From contig JAGPFE010000001.1 of the NCBI GenBank assembly GCA_018056705.1, forward strand, positions 62,001 to 126,000: DNA of 64,000 bases, given 5' to 3'. The position numbers and the translations under genes are program-made. This stretch comes from Candidatus Hydrogenedentota bacterium (GTDB taxonomy: Bacteria > Hydrogenedentota > Hydrogenedentia > Hydrogenedentales > CAITNO01). This document shows, piece by piece, positions 15,866 to 23,984 of the stretch. Numbering within the stretch: position 1 is the stretch's first letter; every line of letters starts with the position of its first letter. The notes below the pieces were generated by a model. It searched no databases and was not told where the DNA came from. It worked only from the letters and a program-made list of their open reading frames with translations.

Positions 15866-16046
15866 GACTATGTCTCCTCCTTGCTGTTGTTCTCATGATA
15901 CAGGGTGAAGGATTCCACCGCAACAGGATTGCCCGTTTTATGGCACGGTCGGTATGATAAAAATGAAACGATGCCGGGTCCGGTTGGGTCATATGATAGT
16001 GTTTTTCGGGAACTGGACCGGTAACGCTGGAGATGGAGCGCGTGTC

Positions 16047-17330
16047 ATGAGCAGGTTCTGGATGACGAGTCTGGTGGCAGTGGTAATGCTGGGAGTCATG
16101 GGTATGCCGTCAGCACATGGTCAGGCGGATAGTGGCCTGAAAGCGGGAGCCGCTTATCGGGTAGTGACGCCGGATCCTCTGTTGCCCGTGTCGGGCGGCA
16201 TGGGAGAACCCCGGCCGGTCCGGGAAAAATACGGGGATCTCTATGCCCGGGCGGTGGTGCTGGAAAACAATGGGGTCCGGATCGCGTTCGTGAGCCTGGA
16301 TTTTCTGGGATGGCCAGGCGTGCTGTGCGACCGTATCCGGCAGCAGGTCCAGGGAATTCCCGCGGAAAACATCCTGATCGCCTCCACCCATACCCACAGC
16401 GCGCCGGATCCCTATGGATTTCCCGACCTGAATGGCAGCCATGGCGCCGATGTGAATTACCTGCATAAGGTGTGTGACCTGGCGGCGGAAGCCGTTAACG
16501 AGGCGGTGAACAGTCTGCGTCCCGCCCGACTTCGCCTGAACGTGGCCCGCGCGGAAGGGAAAATCGCCTACAACTATTACGCGCCCCAGTTGTACGATCC
16601 CCGGTGCGGCGTGATTCAGGCCCGGGAAGCGAATGGTGACAAGGTTATCTTCACGCTGGTAAATTACGCGATTCACCCGGAAGTGGTTGGAAACAGCAAG
16701 GGATTGCTTGGGCCGGACCTGTGCGGGTTTCTGTACGACGAGATCGAAAAGCGTGCCGGTGGCATGGCGATCTTCCTGAACAGCGCGCAGGGTGGAATGG
16801 TGACCGCGGATAACCGGACCGAGTCCGGCAAGGACGCGGAAACCGTGGAAGAAGCGGAACGGATCGGTCGGTTGCTGGCTTCCGAAGCCCTGCGGATTAT
16901 CGAGTCGGCTGGGGATCTGGAGAATCCGGCCCTGTACTGCATGGCGCGTCCCATTACGTTTCCGGTGGACAATCCCCTCATGCGGGCGGCGATTCTGTTG
17001 TCTCCCCTTGGGATGGGCCAGGACACGGGAGACGGGTCCAAGTACACGACCCGCCTGAATCTTGTGAACGTGGGTCCGGCGCAGATACTCACTATTCCTG
17101 GCGAGGCCCTGCCGAATATCGGCTATTACCTGAAGCGGAACATGCCCACCCGGTATCCCTTCCTGTTCGGCCTGACCAACGACGCCCTGGGATACATTCT
17201 CACGAAGGTTGACTGGATGAGTTTCGACCGGTACCAGTATGTCAGCGAGACCTGCCTGGGCGAAATGACGGGAGAACTGCTCATTGAAGCCCTGTTGAAC
17301 ATGGTGAAAGACGCCCCGAAGCCACAATAA
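16047..17330 (+). CDS. Secreted neutral/alkaline ceramidase-like hydrolase
   Basis: A 427-residue exported enzyme with a signal peptide (MTSLVAVVMLGVMGMPSAHG, cleavage near residue 25). The mature part begins with LKAGAAYRVVTP, then HTHSAPDP (zinc-ligand type motif) and NYAIHPEVVG, the conserved blocks of the N-terminal domain of neutral ceramidases, which hydrolyse the amide bond of ceramides. It lacks the C-terminal immunoglobulin-like domain of the classic enzyme (about 650-700 residues); such short versions are common in this type of genome and their substrate is not proven. The ATG at 16047 is chosen over one 31 codons upstream because the signal peptide then sits at the very N-terminus. 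Confidence 0.8.
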   Translation: MSRFWMTSLVAVVMLGVMGMPSAHGQADSGLKAGAAYRVVTPDPLLPVSGGMGEPRPVREKYGDLYARAVVLENNGVRIAFVSLDFLGWPGVLCDRIRQQVQGIPAENILIASTHTHSAPDPYGFPDLNGSHGADVNYLHKVCDLAAEAVNEAVNSLRPARLRLNVARAEGKIAYNYYAPQLYDPRCGVIQAREANGDKVIFTLVNYAIHPEVVGNSKGLLGPDLCGFLYDEIEKRAGGMAIFLNSAQGGMVTADNRTESGKDAETVEEAERIGRLLASEALRIIESAGDLENPALYCMARPITFPVDNPLMRAAILLSPLGMGQDTGDGSKYTTRLNLVNVGPAQILTIPGEALPNIGYYLKRNMPTRYPFLFGLTNDALGYILTKVDWMSFDRYQYVSETCLGEMTGELLIEALLNMVKDAPKPQ

Positions 17331-17344
17331 GACCAAGTTACTGG

Positions 17345-17368
17345 TAATTAACGGGTTAACGCTAATTA
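17345..17368. promoter_or_regulatory. Symmetric AT-rich block TAATTA-GTTAAC-TAATTA
   Basis: Two TAATTA palindromes (17345-17350 and 17363-17368) flank the palindrome GTTAAC (17355-17360), about 40 bases upstream of the sigma-28 promoter. It may be an operator for the small motility-type gene, but no known factor is recognised. Confidence 0.25.
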
Positions 17369-17407
17369 TGGCCCATGGTCACGGGCCCTGTATTCCGATA
17401 TCGGGGT

Positions 17408-17433
17408 TAAGATTTTCCTGTTGCTGCCGATAA
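17408..17433 (+). promoter_or_regulatory. Sigma-28 (FliA) promoter
   Basis: GCCGATAA at 17426-17433 is an exact match to the sigma-28 -10 element. TAAGATTT at 17408-17415, ten bases upstream, matches six of eight positions of the -35 element TAAAGTTT; the usual spacing is eleven. Transcription would begin near 17441, with the strong ribosome site AAAGGAGGT at 17469-17477. Confidence 0.75.
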
Positions 17434-17481
17434 ATAACGGTAGAGTTGAAGCAGGACGACCCGACGCGAAAGGAGGTCACC

Positions 17482-17691
17482 ATGAACGTGTCCAGTGTCA
17501 CGATGGTGCCCGCCGCCGTCGGGGCCGGTGTAAGCCAGGTTCGTGCCCAGGCCACGTCCGTGGCGACCGGGCAACTGAAGGAACAGAAGCCCGTTTCCAT
17601 GGACGTGCGCTCCGCGGCGCTGGCGCTGATTCAGCGAGCGCTGTCGGTGGTGCCTGGGGCGCCGGGACACGACCTCGACGTGACGGCTTAG
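17482..17691 (+). CDS. YjfB-like putative motility protein
   Basis: A 69-residue protein under a sigma-28 promoter and followed by an intrinsic terminator, so a single-gene transcript. It starts MNVSSVTMVPAA, is Ala/Val/Gln-rich and helical in the middle, and ends ALIQRALSVVPGAPGHDLDVTA. The MDVSS-like start, the ALIQ-L segment and the PG...LDVTA ending resemble the small YjfB family of putative motility proteins. No signal peptide, cysteine or enzyme motif is seen. The ATG at 17482 follows AAAGGAGGT by four bases; an upstream in-frame ATG at 17446 has no such site. The biochemical role of the family is unknown. Confidence 0.65.
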   Translation: MNVSSVTMVPAAVGAGVSQVRAQATSVATGQLKEQKPVSMDVRSAALALIQRALSVVPGAPGHDLDVTA

Positions 17692-17712
17692 CACCTCACC
17701 CGGTTCCTGCGT

Positions 17713-17751
17713 GGGGGGAACAGTCAGGGATGCCTGTTCCTCCCTCTTTTT
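17713..17751 (+). terminator. Intrinsic terminator of the YjfB-like gene
   Basis: GGGGGGAACAG (17713-17723) pairs with CTGTTCCTCCC (17734-17744) with one G-T wobble, loop of ten bases, followed by TCTTTTT. Confidence 0.8.
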
Positions 17752-17779
17752 ATGTACATGTCCACGGGTTAACGTGGAC

Positions 17780-19222
17780 TTATCGTACGGTGATTTCGCC
17801 CACGCGGTAGCGATGGTGCCCATCATCCGTGGCGAGGGGTAAAGCCAGGACCGGTGTGCCGTTCGGCCGTCCGACGGAGAACCACAGGGAGTAGGTCTCT
17901 GGAGGCAGGCGCCCTGGAACGGTGAAAACGATGGACCCGCTCATTGGCCCGGAATCCGGCGTATCCATGGGCGGAAGTCCGCGGACGTTCCAGGTGTCAT
18001 TCACGAACAGCCCCATGATTCCCCCATCCTGGTCTTTCAGGGTTACCGCGGGATAACCGCCAGGATAGCAGGGCGCGACGCCGGCGTTTTCCAGGGTGAT
18101 CTGAATGGATACGCTCATGTTCCGGTCAACGATAGACGGCCAGGACGCGGACAGCAGGCGCACGCGGTAGCCCAGAATCTGGTTGACGCGGTCGATCAGT
18201 TCCCGCTTGGCCTCCAGAAATTCCCGGGGAAAGTGATGAATGCTCAGGTAAGAGGCATGGTATTCGCGAATGGCTTTCAGCAGGATGTCATCGTCCCAGG
18301 AGTGACTCTGTAACCCTTCCGCGTAGTGGGTGGTTTCAAGGATGACCGGGAAATCACGCCAGAACAGGTCGGCGAGCCCGGCATTGAAATAGGAACGGGG
18401 CGGCGGCTGCACCAGGATACTGTTGTCGCGGAGCGTCATGCCCAGGGCACGTGCGTACCGCAGGGTGCTTTCTCCCTGGAAGACGAAGTCATCATTGGCC
18501 ACCAGCAGGGTTTTCGAGAAAACCCTCCGGTGCATGTCCATGTGACGGTACAGGGTTCGCGCGGGATACCACAGCCGGGTGCTGGAGAAGGTGTGCCCTT
18601 CTCCCCACACGCCGAATGAAGCCACGTCGATAAAAGCAACGTCCGGGTTCCCGTCATACCGGGCGGCGACGGCCCGGAGAAAATGCTCATATTTTTCCAG
18701 AAAAACGGGATCGTCATAGTCCGGTTCCCAGAAAGGACCTGTGGGGTCGACTCCCCAGCCACAGCGGAAGTTGTATCCTTTCGCGCCAGCCTTGGCAACC
18801 CACTCGGGGGTGGCCCATCGGGTCCAGGACTCGCTGGCGGAAAAACACAAGGCGATCTGTTTACCCTTCTCGATCCACCGCTGAGCGGGCGCGTCGATGA
18901 TGGACCAGTCGAATTTGCCCTCTTCGGGCTCGATATAACTCCAGGGAAGCCGCAGGTACACTGTGGAAAGGCCCGGGAAATCGTCTACCGTGTCCGTGGA
19001 AGCCAGTTTTGAACCGTAATTTTCGGGAATATTCGAGTAATAGTAGAGCACCCAGCCCATCATTGGATTGACCAGGGCCTCGCCAGAATCCTGGAAATGC
19101 TGCTCGACCAGGGGGATGGGATTGGTTTCGGGGGCGGTTCCGTCGTGGTCCGCCGCGACGATACCCGAAGTGCCCACCAGAAGAAAGAAACGGATCCACG
19201 CTCTTACCCGTTGATGACGCAT
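17780..19222 (-). CDS. Secreted DUF4832-type glycoside-hydrolase-like protein
   Basis: A 480-residue exported protein (signal-like VRAWIRFFLLVGTSGIVAA). The head NPMMGWVLYYYSN and the block DDFPGLSTVYLRLPWSYIEPEEGKFDW are like (beta/alpha)8 hydrolases of clan A and begin the DUF4832-associated catalytic-like domain; ARYDGNPDVAFIDVASFGVWGEGH contains the conserved acidic residue region, with a second candidate in VILETTHYAEG. A C-terminal DUF4832 beta-sandwich follows (about residues 370-475, VSIQITLENAGVAPCYPGGYPAVTL). Such proteins are frequent in polysaccharide-degrading Planctomycetes and relatives. No substrate can be stated. Confidence 0.72.
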   Translation of the reverse strand: MRHQRVRAWIRFFLLVGTSGIVAADHDGTAPETNPIPLVEQHFQDSGEALVNPMMGWVLYYYSNIPENYGSKLASTDTVDDFPGLSTVYLRLPWSYIEPEEGKFDWSIIDAPAQRWIEKGKQIALCFSASESWTRWATPEWVAKAGAKGYNFRCGWGVDPTGPFWEPDYDDPVFLEKYEHFLRAVAARYDGNPDVAFIDVASFGVWGEGHTFSSTRLWYPARTLYRHMDMHRRVFSKTLLVANDDFVFQGESTLRYARALGMTLRDNSILVQPPPRSYFNAGLADLFWRDFPVILETTHYAEGLQSHSWDDDILLKAIREYHASYLSIHHFPREFLEAKRELIDRVNQILGYRVRLLSASWPSIVDRNMSVSIQITLENAGVAPCYPGGYPAVTLKDQDGGIMGLFVNDTWNVRGLPPMDTPDSGPMSGSIVFTVPGRLPPETYSLWFSVGRPNGTPVLALPLATDDGHHRYRVGEITVR

Positions 19223-19297
19223 GGCTGGCGTGCTCCTGGAATACCGTTGTGTCCGATTGTGTTGTCCTTGCCGTAATTACCCAGGGAGAAGTGAACA

Positions 19298-19894
19298 ATG
19301 CGATTGACGAAACTGATTATACCGGTTCTGCTGGGAATTTCGTGTGTTGGGGCGGCCATGGCGGACGCGGCCGTTTATGAAGTTGATCCGGTACATTCGT
19401 TGGTGCTGTACCGGATCACGCACCTCGGTATAGCGCCTTCGTATGGTGTTTTCACGGGGATATCCGGAAACGTCACCTTTGATCCGGATCGCCCGGAGGC
19501 CTGTCAGGCGAAAATTCAGGTGGATCCCCTGACCCTGAACAGTTTCCATGCCGGACGGGATCAGCATCTCAAGGGCCCCGAATTCCTGAACGTGGACGAA
19601 CACTTCACCATCACGTTTGAAAGCGGGACATGGCGTCCTGTTGCCGGCGCGAAGGGCGTCTACGACGTTGAAGGGGTCCTGACGTTTTTGGGCATGTCCC
19701 GGCCGGTTACCGTCCGCGCCACGCATGGCGGATTCGCCACGGGTAAAAACGGGGAACAGAAAACGGGGTTTGAGGTCACATTTTCTTTTAACCGCAGCGA
19801 TTTCGGCATGACGGCGTACCTGCCGGACGCGCTCGGGGATGAAGTACGGATTACCGTTGCCCTGGAAGCTACCCGGAAAAGCGATAAGCCTTAA
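19298..19894 (+). CDS. YceI family periplasmic protein
   Basis: A 198-residue lipocalin-like beta-barrel that binds a long amphiphilic or isoprenoid molecule in family members of known structure. A signal peptide (LTKLIIPVLLGISCVGAAMADA) precedes the typical start YEVDPVHSLVLYRITHLGIAPSYGVFTGISGNVTFD. Further conserved blocks are HLKGPEFLNVDEHFTITFES, GVLTFLGMSRPVTV and SRSDFGM-like NRSDFGMTAY near the end. It is divergent from the DUF4832 gene and its stop is two bases from the convergent kinase stop. Confidence 0.92.
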   Translation: MRLTKLIIPVLLGISCVGAAMADAAVYEVDPVHSLVLYRITHLGIAPSYGVFTGISGNVTFDPDRPEACQAKIQVDPLTLNSFHAGRDQHLKGPEFLNVDEHFTITFESGTWRPVAGAKGVYDVEGVLTFLGMSRPVTVRATHGGFATGKNGEQKTGFEVTFSFNRSDFGMTAYLPDALGDEVRITVALEATRKSDKP

Positions 19895-19896
19895 GT

Positions 19897-21570
19897 TTAC
19901 CGTAGCACGAGGAAGTACCGCGCGGAATCCCAGGAAGTATCTTTATACTCCGCTTCCGTGAGGGACAGGCCGGTAGCGTCCCGGATCTCAAAACGTAAAC
20001 TCTTCGCGCTGGCCGGTATGCTGATTACCCCGCGCCCGGATTCCGGTACCGGTTCGTTTACCACGGTGACGCTGTTCCCCCCGGACGTGTCCTGGACCAC
20101 GATCGCGGCATTGCTGTTCTTCCAGAGGGATACCTCTCCGGTGGCGACGCGGTTTTTCAGGTACGCGCCCTGGTCATCTGGCGAAACGGGGAATCCACGA
20201 AAGACTTCGGGGGACTCCGTCTGATACAGGTAATAGGCAATACGAACCATGGGATCAGGGGTGGACGGGATGGAAGAGGAATGCGCGGTTTCGGGCCCTG
20301 CCTGCCGCGTGTCGGTGGCGGGTTCGGCCGGTGTTACGGGAGCGAGGTCCACGGCATGGGACGCGGAAGCCGGAGCTGAGCGCGTCACGGACGAAGGGGT
20401 CGGTTCCGGCTGTCTCCGGTCCAGGAGGAACAGCGCGACGGATACCCCCGCGAGCAATACGGCGGCAACGGCAAGCGCGGATACACTCCGGTTGGGATGA
20501 CTATTCGAGACGGCGCGTTCTGGCGTGATGGCTTCTGGAGGATGGTAACGTTCCGTTGGCGCGGTGGCCGTTACGTCGTTCCGCGTGGCGACAGGGTTAC
20601 TGTCGGCCCGGACCGTGGGTGCGTCTGGCAATGCGGGGATACCGGCCGGGGCTGGATTTTTCAGGGTTTCAGCCGGGTTTTCCCCTGGCGAAATCACGAC
20701 CGTGGGTGCCTCCGGTATTGGCGCGAGCCGCGTCGACAGGGCGTCTCTCAGCGCCGCGGCAAAGGCTTCGCCATCCGGGAAACGTTCCGAGGGGGCCTTG
20801 CTGAGGGCTTTGAGCAGAACATCCCGCAACGGCGCGCCGATGTCCGGGTTCAGCATGTCGGGGGGTACGGGCGGCGTGTGCAGTACGTGGTGCATGATGG
20901 CCGTGAAGGAATCCCCGGTGAATGGCCGGGTCCCCGTGAGCAGCTCGTAGCCGACCACGGCCAGGGAGAACAGGTCCGCCCGGCCATCCGCTTTCCGGCC
21001 GAGAAACTGTTCCGGACTCATGTAATTGGGGGTTCCGAGGATGGCGCCTTCCTGGGTCAGCGTGGAGGATTCCAGCCGGGCGATGCCGAAGTCGGTGATT
21101 TTGAGGTGCCCCTCGTCGGGTATCAGGATATTGGCGGGCTTGATGTCACGATGGACAATGCCCCGGCGGTGGGCGAAAGCCAGGGTTTCGGACAGGGTGG
21201 CCAGCCAGTTTACCGCCTGTTCCACGGTGGGCGGGCCGTTCCGCCTGACCCAGCCGGCAAGGTCGGTGCCCTCCACGAACTCCATGGCAATGAAGAGACC
21301 TCCCTCCCACTCGTCGGCTTCATAAATGGTAATGATGCCGGGATGGTTCAGCGCGGCGGCGGCCCGGGCTTCCCGCAGGAACCGTTCCCGGGCTTCCTGG
21401 TCGGATGGGTCGATCCGGTCCATCCGGGCGGTTTTAATGGCTACCCGCCGGTTGAGACGGGTGTCGACACCTTCATATACCACGCCCATGCCGCCTTTTC
21501 CCAGGGCCCGGACCAGGCGGTAGGGACCTATGTGTTCCGGCATGGTATCTGGCGTGTCCGCTCGTGTCAT
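19897..21570 (-). CDS. Membrane-bound Ser/Thr protein kinase, PknB type
   Basis: A 557-residue Hanks-type kinase. The catalytic domain covers about residues 17-275: glycine loop LGKGGMGVVYEG, Lys46 in VAIK, HRDIKPANIL catalytic loop, DFGIARLESS and the APE-equivalent SPEQFLG. A Pro/Thr-rich juxtamembrane linker (290-365) leads to one membrane helix (SALAVAAVLLAGVSVALFLL) and a 170-residue external domain, which has no PASTA repeats and ends in a small beta-rich unit (VTGLSLTEAEYKDTSWDSARYFLVL-like). The ATG overlaps the stop of the upstream protease-TPR gene (TAATG at 21570), so the two are coupled. The longer frame upstream is ignored for that reason. Confidence 0.88.
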   Translation of the reverse strand: MTRADTPDTMPEHIGPYRLVRALGKGGMGVVYEGVDTRLNRRVAIKTARMDRIDPSDQEARERFLREARAAAALNHPGIITIYEADEWEGGLFIAMEFVEGTDLAGWVRRNGPPTVEQAVNWLATLSETLAFAHRRGIVHRDIKPANILIPDEGHLKITDFGIARLESSTLTQEGAILGTPNYMSPEQFLGRKADGRADLFSLAVVGYELLTGTRPFTGDSFTAIMHHVLHTPPVPPDMLNPDIGAPLRDVLLKALSKAPSERFPDGEAFAAALRDALSTRLAPIPEAPTVVISPGENPAETLKNPAPAGIPALPDAPTVRADSNPVATRNDVTATAPTERYHPPEAITPERAVSNSHPNRSVSALAVAAVLLAGVSVALFLLDRRQPEPTPSSVTRSAPASASHAVDLAPVTPAEPATDTRQAGPETAHSSSIPSTPDPMVRIAYYLYQTESPEVFRGFPVSPDDQGAYLKNRVATGEVSLWKNSNAAIVVQDTSGGNSVTVVNEPVPESGRGVISIPASAKSLRFEIRDATGLSLTEAEYKDTSWDSARYFLVLR

Positions 21571-22931
21571 TATGGCTGTCCGGTGCCCGGATGGGCGCGC
21601 AGGGTTGTAATCCACTGTCTCACGGTTTCGGCGTCCGTTGCCTGCGGATCCACCCGCAGGTATTGATCAAACGCCTGGGCTGCCTCTTCGAACTGTTCGC
21701 GACGGGCCAGGCAGACGGCAAGGTTATAATACGCGGGAGCGTAATCCGGGTTTCTGTCAATCGCTTTCCGGAACGCGTTTTCCGCGGCGTCCTGGCGACC
21801 CACCCGATTCAGGGCTACCCCCAGATCATTATAAACCTCCGCCGGTGCTTCGGGAGAAAGGGCCATCTGAAACACGGATACGGCTTCTTCCGCGTTATTG
21901 AGGTCCAGTAAAACCCGGCCCAGGTTCCGGATGACCGGACGGGATCCCGGTTGCAGCGCCAGGGCCTTCCGGTAAGCGTCCAGAGCATCTTCCTTGAGTC
22001 CGGCATGGTATAGCGCGGTGCCCAGGTTGAACCATGCCTCAAAGAAAGTGTCCCTCGTGGCCACGGCTTTCCGGTAACATTCGATTTTCCACGCGTTGTC
22101 GGTGGCGGAAACGCCCTCGTTATAACAGCGCAGGGCCTCGAGATCGGTTGCCGACGCGGAGGCGGCGGGTATCAGCGCGCCTTCCTCTTCAGCGAGACCG
22201 TTTCGATCCGTGGGGGAGGTTTGGGCCGCGGCCAGAAATTCCAGGATCACAGGCGCGGGAATGATCACGGAAAACCAGGGCTGATCGGGAATGCGTCCAG
22301 CGATCAGGCCCAGGAATCGACCATCTTTTAAAAAAACCGGACCGCCGCTTGCCCCCGGGGCCGCTTCAAGTTGGGCCTGCAGGGCTGGCATGCCGCGATA
22401 GGTGCGGGCAACACTGGATACTGTGCCCCGGATGAGGGAAAAATCCAGTCCTTTCGGGCTGGCAATGGAGGCGATTTCGGTTCCTTCGAGCCCCTTCGTG
22501 GACCAGACAAAGGGTATGGATGTTGTTTTCGCTGTTGGCGGTTCACCGGAAATTTCCAGCACGGCCAGGTCCCGGTTGGTATCCCGGTGTATGAGCCGGG
22601 CTTCGAGTTGACGGCCATCCCGGGCGATGACCCGGGCTGATTCCGTTGGGTCGATCACGTGGGCTGCCGTGATCACCCTCCGGGTACCCGGCAGGATAAA
22701 GCCACTGCCCTGGCTGCTCCACGAGTCGTTGTTATGGCCCCCGCAGAGAACGACCACGACATGGTCAGCCACCCGCGTAAAAAGCGCCTGGAAATCAGCC
22801 GCCGCTTCCCCGGGGTTCGCGGACAGCGCGCACATCAGGAACAGCCCGCTCGCGACAGGCAGAAGACGGCACATGGATAAAAACCGCGTGGTTACTGGAT
22901 AACGACGAAACAAGTGACATACCATAAACAC
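21570..22931 (-). CDS. Exported trypsin-like serine protease with TPR repeats
   Basis: A 453-residue protein: N-terminal export signal or anchor (about residues 20-42), an S1C-type protease domain (about 48-235) and at least four tetratricopeptide repeats (about 265-435, for example AWFNLGTALYHAGLKEDALDAYRKALAL). The triad is complete: His in ITAAHVID, Asp in NRDLAVLE and Ser in GASGGPVF (usually GNSGGP). There is no PDZ domain, unlike DegP. It starts at a GTG five bases after AGGA; ATGs at 22925 and 22874 are alternatives. The downstream kinase gene overlaps its stop, suggesting the protease-TPR unit and the kinase act in one envelope signalling pathway (inference). Confidence 0.85.
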   Translation of the reverse strand: MFMVCHLFRRYPVTTRFLSMCRLLPVASGLFLMCALSANPGEAAADFQALFTRVADHVVVVLCGGHNNDSWSSQGSGFILPGTRRVITAAHVIDPTESARVIARDGRQLEARLIHRDTNRDLAVLEISGEPPTAKTTSIPFVWSTKGLEGTEIASIASPKGLDFSLIRGTVSSVARTYRGMPALQAQLEAAPGASGGPVFLKDGRFLGLIAGRIPDQPWFSVIIPAPVILEFLAAAQTSPTDRNGLAEEEGALIPAASASATDLEALRCYNEGVSATDNAWKIECYRKAVATRDTFFEAWFNLGTALYHAGLKEDALDAYRKALALQPGSRPVIRNLGRVLLDLNNAEEAVSVFQMALSPEAPAEVYNDLGVALNRVGRQDAAENAFRKAIDRNPDYAPAYYNLAVCLARREQFEEAAQAFDQYLRVDPQATDAETVRQWITTLRAHPGTGQP

Positions 22932-22988
22932 AAGTATCCTGGCTTCAGGTTACCATAAAGTTCCCACGTGTCGTAAAGGAGTCGAGCA

Positions 22989-23450
22989 ATGGGCAGTGTT
23001 ATCGAGTCACGCATCCAGGAAGGGATCAAGCAGGCCCTGAAAGCCCATGACACGCTTCGCCTGGAAACCTTGCGGATGGCCAAGGCGGCCCTGCTGCTGA
23101 AGGAAAAATCCGGTCCTCATCCAGATGGCCTGTCGGACGAAGAAGCGGTGGCCGCCCTGCGGAGCGAGATCAAGCAACGGCAGCAGAGCATCGAAACCTA
23201 CCGCGAGGTAAACCGGCCGGACGTTGTCGCACAGTTGGAAGAGGAAATCCGGATCCTGGAGGAATTTCTGCCGAAACAACTTTCTCCGGAAGAACTGGAA
23301 GCGAAGGCGCGGCAGTTCCTGGCGGCGCATCCGGAGTTTAACCACGCCGGTAAATTGACCGGGGCATTGAAAAAAGAACTGGGTGATACGGCGGACGGAC
23401 GACTGCTGAACGAAATCTGTCGCAAGGTTCTGGAAGAGGGCCAGGGGTGA
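22989..23450 (+). CDS. yqeY: GatB/YqeY domain protein
   Basis: A 153-residue protein related to the tail of the GatB subunit of aspartyl/glutamyl-tRNA amidotransferase. The whole family pattern is present: IQEGIKQALKAHDTLRLETLRMAKAAL, IKQRQQSIETYREVNRPDVVAQLEEEI, LEEFLPKQLSPEEL and GKLTGALKKELG. It is likely to bind tRNA or modulate amidation, though no activity is firmly established for stand-alone copies. AAAGGAG lies seven bases before the ATG. Confidence 0.93.
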   Translation: MGSVIESRIQEGIKQALKAHDTLRLETLRMAKAALLLKEKSGPHPDGLSDEEAVAALRSEIKQRQQSIETYREVNRPDVVAQLEEEIRILEEFLPKQLSPEELEAKARQFLAAHPEFNHAGKLTGALKKELGDTADGRLLNEICRKVLEEGQG

Positions 23451-23453
23451 ATC

Positions 23454-23984
23454 TCACCCCATCGGCGGAACCGGGCGAAGGAAACGCTGGTTAATCACCT
23501 GGGCCAGGATGGTTTCCCCGTTCAGGTTGAGAATACTGCACTCCACCGTGTCTGTCGCGATGGCGATGAGACCAAAGGTGGGCGGGCGAGTTTTTTCACG
23601 GTCTTTTTTAAGGTGGCCGGGATTCATCCAGATTTTTCCATCCAGCCAGTCGAGACGGTAGTGGTGGGTATGGCCGGTCAGAATAATCTGCGCCCGTTCG
23701 ACGCTCTCCGGTTCCAGGTCCTGTTCCGCGTGGGCGAAGTGAACCAGGAGATTGCCGGCTCCCTCGATCCGGGTCCTCGGAATGGACGGATTGTGATAGG
23801 CCGCGCACCACAAGCCGGGAACCGCCCATACCGGAGAGAATTCCAGCATGAGTTCTTCCGCGTCCGAATAATTGTCTCCCAGGTGAATCAGCGCGGACGC
23901 GCCGAAATGATCCACGGCCAGTTTTCGGGCTCGTTCCAGAAACTTGCGGTTGCCATGGGTGTCGCTGAAGACGCCCAGAATCAT
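23454..23984 (-). CDS. YfcE/MJ0936-type metallophosphoesterase
   Basis: A 176-residue calcineurin-like phosphoesterase. Metal-binding motifs are in order: FSDTHGN (residues 6-12), HLGDNYSD, a degenerate third position near WCAAYHN where GNCD is usual, and GHTHHYRLDW towards the C-terminus. The altered GNxD segment may change metal binding. It overlaps the upstream DUF6807 gene by four bases (ATGA at 23984) and ends the DUF1080 operon; its natural substrate is unknown. Confidence 0.85.
   Translation of the reverse strand: MILGVFSDTHGNRKFLERARKLAVDHFGASALIHLGDNYSDAEELMLEFSPVWAVPGLWCAAYHNPSIPRTRIEGAGNLLVHFAHAEQDLEPESVERAQIILTGHTHHYRLDWLDGKIWMNPGHLKKDREKTRPPTFGLIAIATDTVECSILNLNGETILAQVINQRFLRPVPPMG

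Noticed and set aside
16110-17336. 408-residue frame on the minus strand across the ceramidase-like gene
   Set aside because: No conserved motifs and no ribosome site; the + strand frame has a signal peptide and family signature.
17370-17388. GGCCC/GGGCC hairpin as a ceramidase terminator
   Set aside because: Five-base stem with no following T-run.
20497-21666. 389-residue + strand frame across the kinase gene
   Set aside because: Antisense to a complete Hanks-type kinase with every catalytic motif.
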